This document shows, piece after piece, positions 42,513 to 53,108 of a stretch of 64,000 nucleotides of DNA. A program made the position numbers and the translations under genes. The notes below the pieces were generated by a model. The model did not search any database. It had not been told where the DNA came from and was given only the letters and a program-made list of their open reading frames with translations. Origin of the DNA: Paenarthrobacter sp. DKR-5. Lineage in GTDB: Bacteria > Actinomycetota > Actinomycetes > Actinomycetales > Micrococcaceae. The number at the start of each line of letters is the position of its first letter. Within the stretch, counting starts at the first letter, position 1. Location: positions 363,971 through 427,970 of the forward strand of contig NZ_JAHBOI010000005.1 in assembly GCF_018531425.1 (NCBI RefSeq). Reading direction: 5' to 3'.

Positions 42513-43739
42513 GTGGATCCTGTGCTCATCGGCGTCATCGCCGGCATTGTCGGCCTGGCGCTCGGCGTGTTCGGGGTACTCGCCTTCAACCTCAGCGAGC
42601 GGCAGCGCAAGGAAATCGTCGACGTCGGCGAGCCGACCCTGCCGGACGGCGCGGCGGAGGTGCTCTCCGTCGTCGGCAAGGCCTTCGTCGTGGTGGACAC
42701 GGTCGACGGCGTCGTCCGGGCCAGCCCCGCCGCATACGCTTACGGCCTCGTCCGCGGGCACACCGTGGTGCACCGCCAACTGTTGGAAATGACCGGCCGG
42801 GTCCGCCGCGACGGCGTCATCGAGGAACGCCAGCTGGAGTTGCCGCGAGGACCTTTCGGGCAGGGCGCCATCATTGTGCAGGTCCGGGTGGCGCCGCTGG
42901 GGGAGGAGTACATCCTGCTCCTGGCCGACGACCGGACGGAAATCACGCGCACCGAGGAGATCCGCAACGATTTCGTCGCCAACGTCTCGCATGAACTGAA
43001 GACGCCCGTGGGCGCCATTTCGCTGCTCGCCGAGGCACTCGAAGCCTCCCCCGACGACGAAGAAGCGGTGCGCCGGTTCGCGAAGCGGATGCACAAGGAA
43101 TCGGCACGGTTGGCGGCCTTGGTGCAGGACATCATCGAACTCTCCCGGCTGCAGGGCGCCGACATTGTCCAGCAGGGCCATCCGGTGCAGCTCGGCGCCG
43201 TGCTGACGGAAGCCGTGGACCGCTGCAAGCTCCCCGCGGAGGCAAAGAACATCCGGGTGGTGCTCGGCAACGGAGCCGACTGCGTCGTCTTCGGGGACGC
43301 GGACCTGCTCGTCACTGCCTTCCGGAACCTGATCGACAACGCCATCCGCTACTCCCCGGAGAACACCACTGTGGGGGTTGGTGTGCGGGTGAAGGACGGG
43401 CTCGTCGCCGTCTCCGTCACCGACCGCGGCGACGGGATGACCGAAGAGGAACAGGAGCGCGTCTTCGAACGGTTCTACCGCGTGGACGCCGCCCGTTCCC
43501 GGCACACCGGCGGCACCGGACTCGGCCTGAGCATCGTCAAGCACGTGGTGTCCAACCACGGCGGCGAAGTGAGCGTCTGGTCCCAGCCGGGCCAGGGGTC
43601 CACTTTCACCGTCCGGCTGCCGGAGATGGACCGGGGCGAAGCGGGCACCACTGCCGCCGTCGGGCCGCGTGCCGCTCAGGGCACGGAGAACAAGCAGGAC
43701 GCCGGTTCCGGCGTCCCCGAACAAGGAGTCACTGCGTGA
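42513..43739 (+). CDS. senX3: Phosphate-sensing histidine kinase SenX3
   Basis: This 408-residue membrane kinase has one N-terminal hydrophobic segment (VLIGVIAGIVGLALGVFGVLAFNL), a PAS-like domain at about 45-145, and the H-box FVANVSHELKTPVGAI with phospho-acceptor His160. The ATPase domain carries FRNLIDNAIRYSPE (N box), SVTDRGDGMTEEEQERVFERFYR (G1/F) and GGTGLGLSIVKH (G2). It phosphorylates RegX3 when phosphate is low. GTG 42513 is the start; the last 4 bases overlap regX3. Confidence 0.95.
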   Translation: MDPVLIGVIAGIVGLALGVFGVLAFNLSERQRKEIVDVGEPTLPDGAAEVLSVVGKAFVVVDTVDGVVRASPAAYAYGLVRGHTVVHRQLLEMTGRVRRDGVIEERQLELPRGPFGQGAIIVQVRVAPLGEEYILLLADDRTEITRTEEIRNDFVANVSHELKTPVGAISLLAEALEASPDDEEAVRRFAKRMHKESARLAALVQDIIELSRLQGADIVQQGHPVQLGAVLTEAVDRCKLPAEAKNIRVVLGNGADCVVFGDADLLVTAFRNLIDNAIRYSPENTTVGVGVRVKDGLVAVSVTDRGDGMTEEEQERVFERFYRVDAARSRHTGGTGLGLSIVKHVVSNHGGEVSVWSQPGQGSTFTVRLPEMDRGEAGTTAAVGPRAAQGTENKQDAGSGVPEQGVTA

Positions 43740-44416
43740 GCAGGATCTTGATAGTGGAGGACGAAGAGTCCTTCAGCGACCCGCTGTCGTACCTGTTGGG
43801 CAAGGAGGGGTTCGAAGTCGCCGTCGTCGACAACGGGACCGACGCCCTGCTCGAATTCGACCGGGCCGGCGCCGACCTGGTGCTGCTGGATCTGATGCTT
43901 CCGGGCACCTCGGGCACCGAGGTGTGCCGTCAGCTGCGGCAGCGCTCCAGCGTGCCGGTGATCATGCTGACAGCCAAGGACTCGGAGATCGACAAGGTGG
44001 TGGGCCTGGAGCTGGGAGCCGACGACTACGTCACGAAGCCCTACTCCTCGCGCGAACTCGTGGCGCGGGTCCGGGCCGTCCTGCGCCGGCAGGGCGAGCC
44101 GGAGGAGCTGATGACCTCGACCGTCCAGGCGGGTCCGGTCCGAATGGACGTGGAGCGGCACGTGGTGTCCGTGGGCGGCGAACAGGTCTCGCTGCCGCTG
44201 AAGGAATTCGAGCTGCTGGAAATGCTCCTGCGCAACTCGGGCCGGGTGCTCACCCGCGGCCAGCTGATTGACCGGGTCTGGGGCTCGGATTACGTGGGGG
44301 ACACCAAGACCCTTGACGTGCACGTGAAGCGGCTGCGCAGCAAGATCGAACCGGACCCCTCCAACCCGCGCTACTTGGTGACGGTCCGCGGCCTCGGCTA
44401 CAAGTTCGAGCCCTAA
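43736..44416 (+). CDS. regX3: OmpR-type response regulator RegX3
   Basis: This 226-residue regulator has a receiver domain with acceptor Asp52 in LVLLDLMLPGTSG, acidic pair at DEE (9-11), Thr in VIMLTAKD and the switch Lys in DYVTKPYS. The winged-helix output domain has RGQLIDRVWGSDYVGDTKTLDVHVKRLRSKIE. It activates phosphate-starvation genes and probably its own operon through the 11-bp repeats upstream of senX3. GTGA overlap couples it to the kinase. Confidence 0.96.
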   Translation: MSRILIVEDEESFSDPLSYLLGKEGFEVAVVDNGTDALLEFDRAGADLVLLDLMLPGTSGTEVCRQLRQRSSVPVIMLTAKDSEIDKVVGLELGADDYVTKPYSSRELVARVRAVLRRQGEPEELMTSTVQAGPVRMDVERHVVSVGGEQVSLPLKEFELLEMLLRNSGRVLTRGQLIDRVWGSDYVGDTKTLDVHVKRLRSKIEPDPSNPRYLVTVRGLGYKFEP

Positions 44417-44440
44417 GCCTCGGCCGCGCGCCTGACGCTT

Positions 44441-44482
44441 AACAGGTGAGGGTCCCGCCAGCCGGCGGGACCCTCACCTGTT
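44441..44482. terminator. 19-bp terminator between regX3 and the lipoprotein gene
   Basis: AACAGGTGAGGGTCCCGCC and its exact complement enclose a 4-base loop. It lies between two convergent genes; TTTAAG follows on the plus side. Confidence 0.8.
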
Positions 44483-44495
44483 TAAGCCATGAAGC

Positions 44496-45089
44496 CTAGC
44501 TGGAAGCGCTCGGGGACGGCGTCGCGGACTCGGAGGCTCCCGGGGTTGCCTTCTCGGTGCTGGACGCTTTCTCGGTGCTGGACGGCTTGGCCGAGCCGGA
44601 CGGCGAGGGCGTGGGCAGGTACTGCTGGTACTCCTTCAGCGTCCCGTCCAGGACGGGGATCTTCACGTCCTGGCTCTGGTTCGTGCCGCTCTCGGAGAAG
44701 TTCAACTGCACCAGGGAACCGGGCTGGCCGCCGGTGGTGCTCAGCATCGCGGGATCGGAGGCCTCGGTCAGGAGGGTCTCGCCGTTCGCCTTGACCGGGA
44801 CCGAGGTTTCTGAGCCGGTCGCGCCGCGGACCGTCAGCGTGACGCTCTGGGAGGAGGAGTTGAACACGGCGCCGATCAGGCGGCCCGGCTTGTTCTCCCC
44901 GGTGGAGACGATCACCATGTTGCGCAGCTGCAGCGGCCCGACGTTGGCGTTGATGCCGTCAGTGACGTTCTGGATCTTCGTCGTTTCCTGGGGCGTGATG
45001 TAGCCGCAGCCGGTGACTGACAGCAGACCGACGCCGATCGCTGCAATCACGCTGGCTCGCCGGGCTTGGGTCATGGCGGCGAATCTCAC
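44496..45089 (-). CDS. LpqE-like secreted lipoprotein
   Basis: The N-terminus RRASVIAAIGVGLLSVTGCGY is a lipoprotein signal with lipobox VTGC (Cys28). The mature domain (GPLQLRNMVIVSTGENKPGRLIGAVFNSSSQSVTLTV) forms a beta-rich fold similar to the LpqE/copper-chaperone-like group, and the tail is Ser/Thr/Pro-rich. In mycobacteria lpqE also lies beside and divergent from carD. GTG 45089 is used, with AGGAG 8 bases upstream; a later ATG at residue 6 is possible. Confidence 0.8.
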   Translation of the reverse strand: MRFAAMTQARRASVIAAIGVGLLSVTGCGYITPQETTKIQNVTDGINANVGPLQLRNMVIVSTGENKPGRLIGAVFNSSSQSVTLTVRGATGSETSVPVKANGETLLTEASDPAMLSTTGGQPGSLVQLNFSESGTNQSQDVKIPVLDGTLKEYQQYLPTPSPSGSAKPSSTEKASSTEKATPGASESATPSPSASS

Positions 45090-45297
45090 GTTTGTAACTC
45101 CTCAAAAGGGGGAAAACACTTCAGGGCTGTCACCGCATAGCCTATCGTTATTCGCCGTCCACTCCCGCCTCCGTGTCGGTGTGCACGTTCACATCCGAGC
45201 CGGTGCAGGCGCGCGCGATGCACTTTTTCGGCGCCCCGTCAAGGGTCAATTTTGGGTCCGGCGGACCGCCGCCCGGCCTCTGACCTGCACAAACGCA

Positions 45298-45326
45298 TTC
45301 TGTAGGTATCCGAATCGTGATAAACT
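45298..45326 (+). promoter_or_regulatory. Candidate promoter of carD
   Basis: TTCTGT, 17 bases and TAAACT with an extended -10 TGA directly upstream, ending 26 bp before the carD start. The -35 is weak. Confidence 0.4.
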
Positions 45327-45352
45327 TGCCTGTGGGAAAGGGGAAAATCCAC

Positions 45353-45835
45353 ATGGTATTTGAGGTCGGCGAGACAGTTGTTTACCCTCACCACGGCGCA
45401 GCGAAGATCGAGGAGATCAAGATGCGCACCATCAAGGGCGAAGAGAAAATGTATCTCAAGCTCAAGGTGGCCCAAGGTGATCTGACCATCGAAGTACCGG
45501 CAGAGAATGTTGACCTGGTTGGGGTCCGCGACGTGGTCGGCAAGGAAGGCCTCGAGCACGTGTTCGACGTCCTCCGGGCTGAATTCACCGAGGAACCCAC
45601 CAACTGGTCGCGCCGGTACAAGGCAAATCTGGAGAAGCTGGCTTCCGGCGATGTGATCAAGGTTGCGGAGGTCGTCCGCGACCTGTGGCGCCGCGACCAC
45701 GACCGCGGGCTTTCAGCAGGCGAAAAGCGCATGCTGGCCAAGGCGCGTCAGATTCTGATCTCCGAGCTCGCGCTCGCTGAGAAGACGGACGAGGAAAAGG
45801 CGGCCGAGGTCCTCGACGAGGTTCTCGCGTCCTAA
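45353..45835 (+). CDS. carD: RNA polymerase-binding transcription factor CarD
   Basis: The 160-residue protein matches mycobacterial CarD in length (162). The N-terminal RNAP-interacting Tudor-like domain starts [22 protein letters not shown], and the C-terminal helical DNA-binding domain contains [43 protein letters not shown] with the Trp that wedges the minor groove. It stabilises open complexes, especially at rRNA promoters. ATG 45353 is chosen over the open frame upstream because AAAGGGGA precedes it and the family starts there. Confidence 0.97.
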   Translation: MVFEVGETVVYPHHGAAKIEEIKMRTIKGEEKMYLKLKVAQGDLTIEVPAENVDLVGVRDVVGKEGLEHVFDVLRAEFTEEPTNWSRRYKANLEKLASGDVIKVAEVVRDLWRRDHDRGLSAGEKRMLAKARQILISELALAEKTDEEKAAEVLDEVLAS

Positions 45836-45855
45836 GTTTCCGAGCTATTCATTCT

Positions 45856-45894
45856 GTCCCGGGCACCCCAGGTGCCTGGGACATTGTGTTTTAA
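45856..45894 (+). terminator. Rho-independent terminator of carD
   Basis: A 12-bp stem with one mismatch (GTCCCGGGCACC against GGTGCCTGGGAC) is followed by ATTGTGTTTT. It begins 20 bases after the carD stop. Confidence 0.75.
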
Positions 45895-46144
45895 GGGACG
45901 GGTCGCCGTCCCCCGAGCCTCCTCGCCGTCGCCGGGCCCGCCGCCGTCGTCGCCCGGGCCGCGGCGCGGGGAGGTGGAAAGCCCGTGCCGCGCGCGAAGC
46001 TGCCGCTTTCGGAGCTTTGTCCTCCTCCCGCGAAGTTCAGGGTCCGCGCACCGGTCCGCGGTTTGGGGGTCCGGAGCAGCCCCCGCTGCCGGTCGGGTAG
46101 CGTCCGGGAGGCGCGTCCGGGCGGCCCGGCGCTACGCTGTGGTC
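45895..46144. other. GC-rich intergenic region upstream of ispD
   Basis: No gene seen; with the carD terminator this gap is 309 bp. An open frame continues upstream from ispD but is Ser/Pro/Arg-rich, without signature or ribosome site. The ispD operon promoter probably lies here, but no clear boxes were found. Confidence 0.5.
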
Positions 46145-46942
46145 ATGAGCAACGTGCCCATTGAGCCTGACTCGTCCCGTCCCGTGTTCGCCATCGTCAT
46201 CGTCGCAGCCGGCTCGGGCGAGCGGCTGGGCTACGGCATGCCCAAGGCGAAGGTGCCGCTGGGCGGCGAGCCGATGCTCGTTCACGCCCTGCGGGTCGCG
46301 GCTGCCTCAGGGGTGGCCCGCAAGATCTACGTCGCGGTACCGCGCGGGGACGAGGAACTGCGCCGGATCTGCGCCGGCGCTGCAGAGGCACTTCCGGAAG
46401 GCTCGCCCACAGTCAGCTGCGTCGACGGCGGCGCCACCCGCTCGGACTCGGTGCGCTCCGTGCTTGGCCAGCTCGACGCCGGCATCACCGCCGTGCTCGT
46501 CCACGACGCCGCCCGTGCCCTCACTCCCGACAGTGTCTTCCACCGGGTCGCCCACGCCATCCGGCAGGGGGCCAAGGCCGTCATCCCGGCTATCCCGGTG
46601 GTGGACACGGTCAAGACCGTCGCGAGCTCAGAGAGCGCGGACGCCGCCGTCGCTCCGGAAATCGTCGTCGGGACCACCCCGCGGGAGCGGCTGCGCGCCG
46701 TGCAGACGCCGCAGGGTTTTGACCTGGCAACGCTGCGCGAGGCCCATCACGCCGCCGGGCTGTTCACCGACGCACAGGCCGCGGCAGTCACCGATGACGC
46801 CATGCTGGTGGAATCGCTCGGCATCCCGGTGCACGTCGTCCCCGGCTCGGCGCATTCGCTGAAGATCACCACGCCCACCGATCTGCTGATCGCGGAGGCC
46901 CTGCTCGCAGGACCGCGGGCCCCGCGCTGGGTCGAAGGCTGA
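46145..46942 (+). CDS. ispD: 2-C-methyl-D-erythritol 4-phosphate cytidylyltransferase
   Basis: This 265-residue enzyme of the MEP isoprenoid pathway makes CDP-methylerythritol. The nucleotide-binding start [24 protein letters not shown], the central [15 protein letters not shown] and VHDAARAL segments, and [16 protein letters not shown] define IspD. The ATG at 46145 gives a short N-terminal extension of 15 residues. The ispF start follows 13 bp downstream, as in most actinobacteria. Confidence 0.97.
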   Translation: MSNVPIEPDSSRPVFAIVIVAAGSGERLGYGMPKAKVPLGGEPMLVHALRVAAASGVARKIYVAVPRGDEELRRICAGAAEALPEGSPTVSCVDGGATRSDSVRSVLGQLDAGITAVLVHDAARALTPDSVFHRVAHAIRQGAKAVIPAIPVVDTVKTVASSESADAAVAPEIVVGTTPRERLRAVQTPQGFDLATLREAHHAAGLFTDAQAAAVTDDAMLVESLGIPVHVVPGSAHSLKITTPTDLLIAEALLAGPRAPRWVEG

Positions 46943-46955
46943 GGGGAGTACCGGA

Positions 46956-47447
46956 ATGGACCTGACCAAGCTGCCGCGCACCGGCATCGGCCTCGACATC
47001 CACGCCTTTGACCCCGGAGAGAACCCGCAGCCGTTGTGGCTCGCCGGACTCCTCTGGGACGGTGAGCGCGGCCTGGCCGGGCACTCGGACGGGGACGCCG
47101 TCGCCCACGCCGCGGCTGACGCGCTCTTTTCCGCGGCCGGCATCGGCGACCTCGGAACCCACTTCGGCACCGACCGGCCCGAATACAAGGGTGCCTCGGG
47201 GGCGACGCTGCTCGCCGAAGCTGCCCGGCTCGTGCGGGAGGCGGGTTTCGGCATCGGCAACATCGCCGTGCAGTTCGTCGGCAACCGGCCCAAATTCGCT
47301 CCCCGGCGCACCGAGGCGGAAGCGGCGTTGAGCGCGGCCGCCGGCGCCCCGGTGAGTGTTTCGGCCACGACGAGCGACCGGCTCGGCTTCGCCGGCCGGG
47401 ATGAAGGCATCGCCGCGGTGGCCACCGCCCTCGTCGTTCCGCTCTGA
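46956..47447 (+). CDS. ispF: 2-C-methyl-D-erythritol 2,4-cyclodiphosphate synthase
   Basis: The 163-residue trimeric enzyme closes the cyclodiphosphate ring in the MEP pathway. Zinc ligands lie in GLDIHAF (Asp, His) and [11 protein letters not shown] (His). [10 protein letters not shown] and [18 protein letters not shown] complete the family pattern. Length is normal (155-165). Confidence 0.97.
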   Translation: MDLTKLPRTGIGLDIHAFDPGENPQPLWLAGLLWDGERGLAGHSDGDAVAHAAADALFSAAGIGDLGTHFGTDRPEYKGASGATLLAEAARLVREAGFGIGNIAVQFVGNRPKFAPRRTEAEAALSAAAGAPVSVSATTSDRLGFAGRDEGIAAVATALVVPL

Positions 47448-47512
47448 GGTTCCGCCAAGGTGCCGGCGCCCCCGCTCGGAGGCCGAAAGGCCAAGTCGGC
47501 TAATCTAGAGCA

Positions 47513-48955
47513 GTGACCCTGCGCTTCTATGACACCGCCACGGCCGAAGTCCGTAACTTCGTCCCCCTCCACGAGGGCAGGGCGTCCGTCTACTACTGCG
47601 GTGCCACGGTGCAGGGCGAACCGCACATCGGGCACCTCCGCTCGGCCCTGGTCTTCGACCAGCTGACCCGCTGGCTCGAGTACAGCGGCTACCGCACCAC
47701 AGTGATCCGCAACGTCACCGACATTGACGACAAGATCCTCGCCAAGGCCCTCGACGGCGGCGAGAACTGGTGGGCCCTTGCCTACCGGTTCGAGCAGGCC
47801 TTCGAGGACGCCTACGACGCGCTCGGCGTCGGCCGCCCGGACTACGAGCCTCGGGCCACCGGCCACATTCCGGAGATGCACCGCCTGATCCAGGAGCTCA
47901 TCGACGGCGGCCACGCCTACCCGGCGTTGGACGGCTCGGGGGATGTGTATTTCGACGTCCGCTCCTGGGGCCGGTACGGATCCCTCACCCACCAGTCGGT
48001 GGAGGAAATGCAGGACGCGCCCGACGCCGACCCGCGGGGCAAGCGCGACCCCCGCGACTTCGCGCTGTGGAAGGGGCACAAGGAGTCCGAACCAGAGTCG
48101 GCGGCGTGGACGAGCCCGTGGGGAGCGGGCCGGCCCGGCTGGCACCTGGAGTGCTCTGCGATGGCAGGCAAGTACCTCGGCGACGCCTTCGACATCCACG
48201 GCGGAGGCCTTGACCTGCGCTTCCCGCACCACGAGAACGAGATGGCCCAGTCGCAGGCATCAGGACGCGCCTTCGCGACTTTCTGGCTGCACAACGGACT
48301 GGTGACCTACGCCGGCGAAAAGATGAGCAAGTCGATCGGCAACACCGTGGGTCCGCGCGACCTCTTCGAGCAGGCCCGGCCCCTGGTGGTCCGCTACTAC
48401 CTCGGCCAGGCGCAGTACCGCTCAGTCCTGGACTACCGGCCGGAGTCGCTCACCGAGGCGGCCGCCGCCGTCGAGCGGATCGAAGGGTTCATGCTCAAGG
48501 GCACCCGCAAGCTTGGCTCCGGCTGGACCGCACCGGACCGCGCGGAGTGGGCTGTCCCCGAATACTTCGCAGCGGCCATGGACGACGACCTCAACATCCC
48601 GGCCGCGCTCGCCGTCGTGCACGAAAGCGTGCGCGCCGGCAACACCGCGTTGGCGGCGGGGGACGACGACGCCGTCCGCCAGGCCCTCGCGGACCTGACC
48701 GCCATGCTCGGGGTGCTCAACATCAACCCGCTTGACGAGCACTGGAGCGACTCCGGCGGCGACGGCGCCGCCCACCGGGCGCTGGACGCGCTGGTGCGGT
48801 CCCGCCTCGACGAGCGCCGTCAGGCACGCGCCGACAAGGACTGGGCGCGGGCCGACAGAATCCGCGATGCACTCGCAGCCGCGGGAATCAGCGTCGAAGA
48901 CACAGCAGACGGGGCCGACTGGAGCCTTGGAACGGGAGCACATGATGGCCGGTAA
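47513..48955 (+). CDS. cysS: Cysteinyl-tRNA synthetase
   Basis: This 480-residue class I synthetase has the zinc-binding Cys in YYCGATVQG, the HIGH motif in [14 protein letters not shown], the second zinc part WHLECSAM...[19 protein letters not shown] and KMSKSIGN near 270. GTG 47513 is the start, preceded by CTAGAGCA with a weak site. The 3' end overlaps rlmB by 11 bases. Confidence 0.97.
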   Translation: MTLRFYDTATAEVRNFVPLHEGRASVYYCGATVQGEPHIGHLRSALVFDQLTRWLEYSGYRTTVIRNVTDIDDKILAKALDGGENWWALAYRFEQAFEDAYDALGVGRPDYEPRATGHIPEMHRLIQELIDGGHAYPALDGSGDVYFDVRSWGRYGSLTHQSVEEMQDAPDADPRGKRDPRDFALWKGHKESEPESAAWTSPWGAGRPGWHLECSAMAGKYLGDAFDIHGGGLDLRFPHHENEMAQSQASGRAFATFWLHNGLVTYAGEKMSKSIGNTVGPRDLFEQARPLVVRYYLGQAQYRSVLDYRPESLTEAAAAVERIEGFMLKGTRKLGSGWTAPDRAEWAVPEYFAAAMDDDLNIPAALAVVHESVRAGNTALAAGDDDAVRQALADLTAMLGVLNINPLDEHWSDSGGDGAAHRALDALVRSRLDERRQARADKDWARADRIRDALAAAGISVEDTADGADWSLGTGAHDGR

Positions 48956-49937
48956 GCAACGTCCGGGAGCAATCCGCAAGGCAAAGAAGGGGCCGACCAC
49001 CGGCACCGGCGGCCACGGCCGCAAGGCCCTCGAGGGCAAGGGCCCGACCCCCAAGGCCGAGGACCGTCCGTACCACAAGGCCTACCGCGGCAAGGAACTG
49101 GCGGCGCGTTCGGCGGCCAAGCAGCCCAGCCGCGGCCTGCGCCAGGCCGCTGCCGGACGGCGCGGCAAGCCCACCGAGGAGATGGTCACCGGGCGCAACT
49201 CCGTCGTGGAGGCGCTGCGCGCCAACGTGCCCGCGAAGACGCTGTACGTCGCCGTCCGGATCGAGATGGACGACCGGGTCCGGGAGTCGCTGCAGCTGGC
49301 GGCGGACCGCAACGTGCCCGTCATGGAAGTGCACAAGCCTGAACTGGACCGCCTGACGGGCGACGCCGTGCACCAGGGCCTGGCCCTGCAGATTCCGCCC
49401 TACGAGTACCCGGACGCCGTGGACCTGGCCCAGGAGACCATCGAGAAGTGGAAGAAGGGCTACATCAACAACGCGCCCCTCTTCGTGGCGCTGGACGGAA
49501 TCACCGACCCGCGCAACCTCGGCGCGATCATCCGTTCCGCCTCGGCGTTCAGCGGGCACGGCGTGGTGGTGCCGGAACGCCGCTCTGTGGGCATGACCGC
49601 CTCGGCGTGGAAGACCAGTGCCGGCGCGGCGGTCCGCGTCCCGGTCGCCAAGGCCGCCAACCTGAACAGCACCCTGAAGACCTTCAAGGACATGGGAATC
49701 TACGTGCTCGGCCTCGACGGCGAGGGCGACGTGTCGCTGCCGGACCTGACGCTGGCCCGGGAGCCGGTCTGCATCGTCGTCGGATCCGAAGGCAAAGGCC
49801 TTTCGCGGCTGGTGCGCGAGAACTGCGACCAGATTGTCTCGATCCCGATCGACTCCGCCATGGAGTCGCTCAACGCCTCCATGGCGGTCGGCATCAGCCT
49901 CTACGAGGTTTCGCGGCGCAGGTCCGGCAAGGACTGA
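48945..49937 (+). CDS. rlmB: 23S rRNA (guanosine-2'-O)-methyltransferase RlmB (TrmH/SpoU family)
   Basis: The 330-residue protein has a basic, disordered N-terminus of about 75 residues (Lys/Arg/Gly-rich, likely RNA-binding). A substrate-binding domain follows ([23 protein letters not shown]), then the SPOUT knot: [61 protein letters not shown] and [15 protein letters not shown]. These are the three SpoU motifs. It methylates the 2'-OH of a 23S guanosine. ATG 48945 is chosen over 48942 because GGGAG is then 6 bases upstream. Confidence 0.92.
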   Translation: MAGKQRPGAIRKAKKGPTTGTGGHGRKALEGKGPTPKAEDRPYHKAYRGKELAARSAAKQPSRGLRQAAAGRRGKPTEEMVTGRNSVVEALRANVPAKTLYVAVRIEMDDRVRESLQLAADRNVPVMEVHKPELDRLTGDAVHQGLALQIPPYEYPDAVDLAQETIEKWKKGYINNAPLFVALDGITDPRNLGAIIRSASAFSGHGVVVPERRSVGMTASAWKTSAGAAVRVPVAKAANLNSTLKTFKDMGIYVLGLDGEGDVSLPDLTLAREPVCIVVGSEGKGLSRLVRENCDQIVSIPIDSAMESLNASMAVGISLYEVSRRRSGKD

Positions 49938-50038
49938 CCGTTCCGGCGGGTCACCGCTTACAGGAACGTCGCGGTGAAGCGCTAAGCTACCGGCAATAGA
50001 CTGCGGCCGTACACTCGGTTGCCCCAGGGGCAGTGGTA

Positions 50039-52153
<2,115 letters not shown>

Positions 52154-52177
52154 GCCAACGCGGCGGGCTCTGGCACA

Positions 52178-52690
52178 ATGGCAGGCGTGCGCCGACAATC
52201 AGCAAGAGTGGCTGCGGGGCTGGCCGCACTGGCAGCCGTTGCGCTGCTGGCCGTGCTGCTGGGTTTCTTCGCCCCCGGCGCCCCCGGCGCCCCCGGCGCC
52301 CCCGGCGGTTCACGCGGGACGGCGTTGGCGCCTCCGGCGGCCTCCCCGTCGCTGACAGCCGCGCCATCGCCGTCCCCCTCAAAGCCGGCGACGGCGAATC
52401 CGTCGTCGTTGCCCCCGGTAAAGGAATCCGCGCTGCCGCCGGAGGGACGGCGGACGCTGGTCCTGATCCGGCAGGGAGGACCGTACCCGTACGCCAGGGA
52501 CGGGGTGGTCTTCGGGAACCTCGAGGGGCTGCTGCCCCGCCGAGCCCGCGGCTACTATCACGAGTACACCGTCCCCACTCCGGGTTCCCCGGACCGCGGC
52601 GCACGGAGGATCATCGCCGGCACTGGCGGCGACAAGTACTACACCGCCGACCACTACGTGAGCTTCTTCTTTATCCTGGAGGGCCAGTGA
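52178..52690 (+). CDS. Membrane-anchored or secreted guanyl-specific ribonuclease (barnase/RNase Sa family)
   Basis: This 170-residue protein has an N-terminal hydrophobic segment (VAAGLAALAAVALLAVLLGFF, residues 11-31) that acts as signal or anchor. A PGA-repeat and Pro/Ser/Ala linker runs to about residue 90. The catalytic domain is closely like RNase Sa: YARDGVVFGNLEGLLP, GYYHEYTV with the general base Glu129, DRGARRII with Arg140/Arg144, and DHYVSFFFI with His159. All active-site residues are kept. It cleaves RNA 3' of guanosine. Its GTGA overlap with the barstar gene indicates co-translation with its inhibitor. Confidence 0.92.
   Translation: MAGVRRQSARVAAGLAALAAVALLAVLLGFFAPGAPGAPGAPGGSRGTALAPPAASPSLTAAPSPSPSKPATANPSSLPPVKESALPPEGRRTLVLIRQGGPYPYARDGVVFGNLEGLLPRRARGYYHEYTVPTPGSPDRGARRIIAGTGGDKYYTADHYVSFFFILEGQ
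52271..52306 (+). repeat. Four tandem copies of a 9-bp unit inside the RNase linker
   Basis: The unit GCCCCCGGC is repeated four times without change and encodes an APG repeat between the membrane segment and the catalytic domain. Copy number could vary by slippage without breaking the frame. Confidence 0.85.
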
Positions 52691-53082
52691 AAGACCTCCA
52701 CGGCGCCGGAACGTCGGCCGACGACGCCGCGCAGCAGGCCCGCAGCGCCGGCGCCCGGGTGTTCGTGGTGGACCCGGCGGACACCAAGGAACAGGTACTC
52801 GAGCAGTTCGCGCAGTCGCTGGACTTCCCCAGGCACTTCGGCCACAACCTCGACGCGCTCGCCGACTGCCTGGCCGACGTCGTGGACGGCTCGCAGGGCG
52901 GCACGACGATAGTCTGGCGGGTCTCCCCGGCCTTCCGGCGCACGCGCAGCTTCGTCCTGATCAAGGGCCTGCTCGCGGACACGGAGGACTACTCCCGCCG
53001 TCCGGACCCGGCAGCAGCACCCGGAGCTGAAGGCGGCGCAGGGCCGCGCCGGACGCTGCAGGTGCTGCTGGTCGACGACTGA
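52687..53082 (+). CDS. Barstar-family ribonuclease inhibitor
   Basis: This 131-residue protein has the barstar core: VFVVDPADTKEQVLEQFAQSLDFPRHFGHNLDALADCLADV, with the FGxNLDALxDCL signature including the acidic residues that plug the RNase active site. A 30-residue Ala/Gly-rich insertion lies near the C-terminus before LQVLLVDD. The GTG start overlaps the stop of the RNase gene. The likely role is to protect the cytoplasm from enzyme before export. Confidence 0.92.
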   Translation: MKDLHGAGTSADDAAQQARSAGARVFVVDPADTKEQVLEQFAQSLDFPRHFGHNLDALADCLADVVDGSQGGTTIVWRVSPAFRRTRSFVLIKGLLADTEDYSRRPDPAAAPGAEGGAGPRRTLQVLLVDD

Positions 53083-53108
53083 GTCCGGTCCGGGGCCCGG
53101 CACCGGCC

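Noticed and set aside
45872..46144. 91-codon N-terminal extension of ispD
   Set aside because: Ser/Pro/Arg-rich, no homology expected, and it begins inside the carD terminator.
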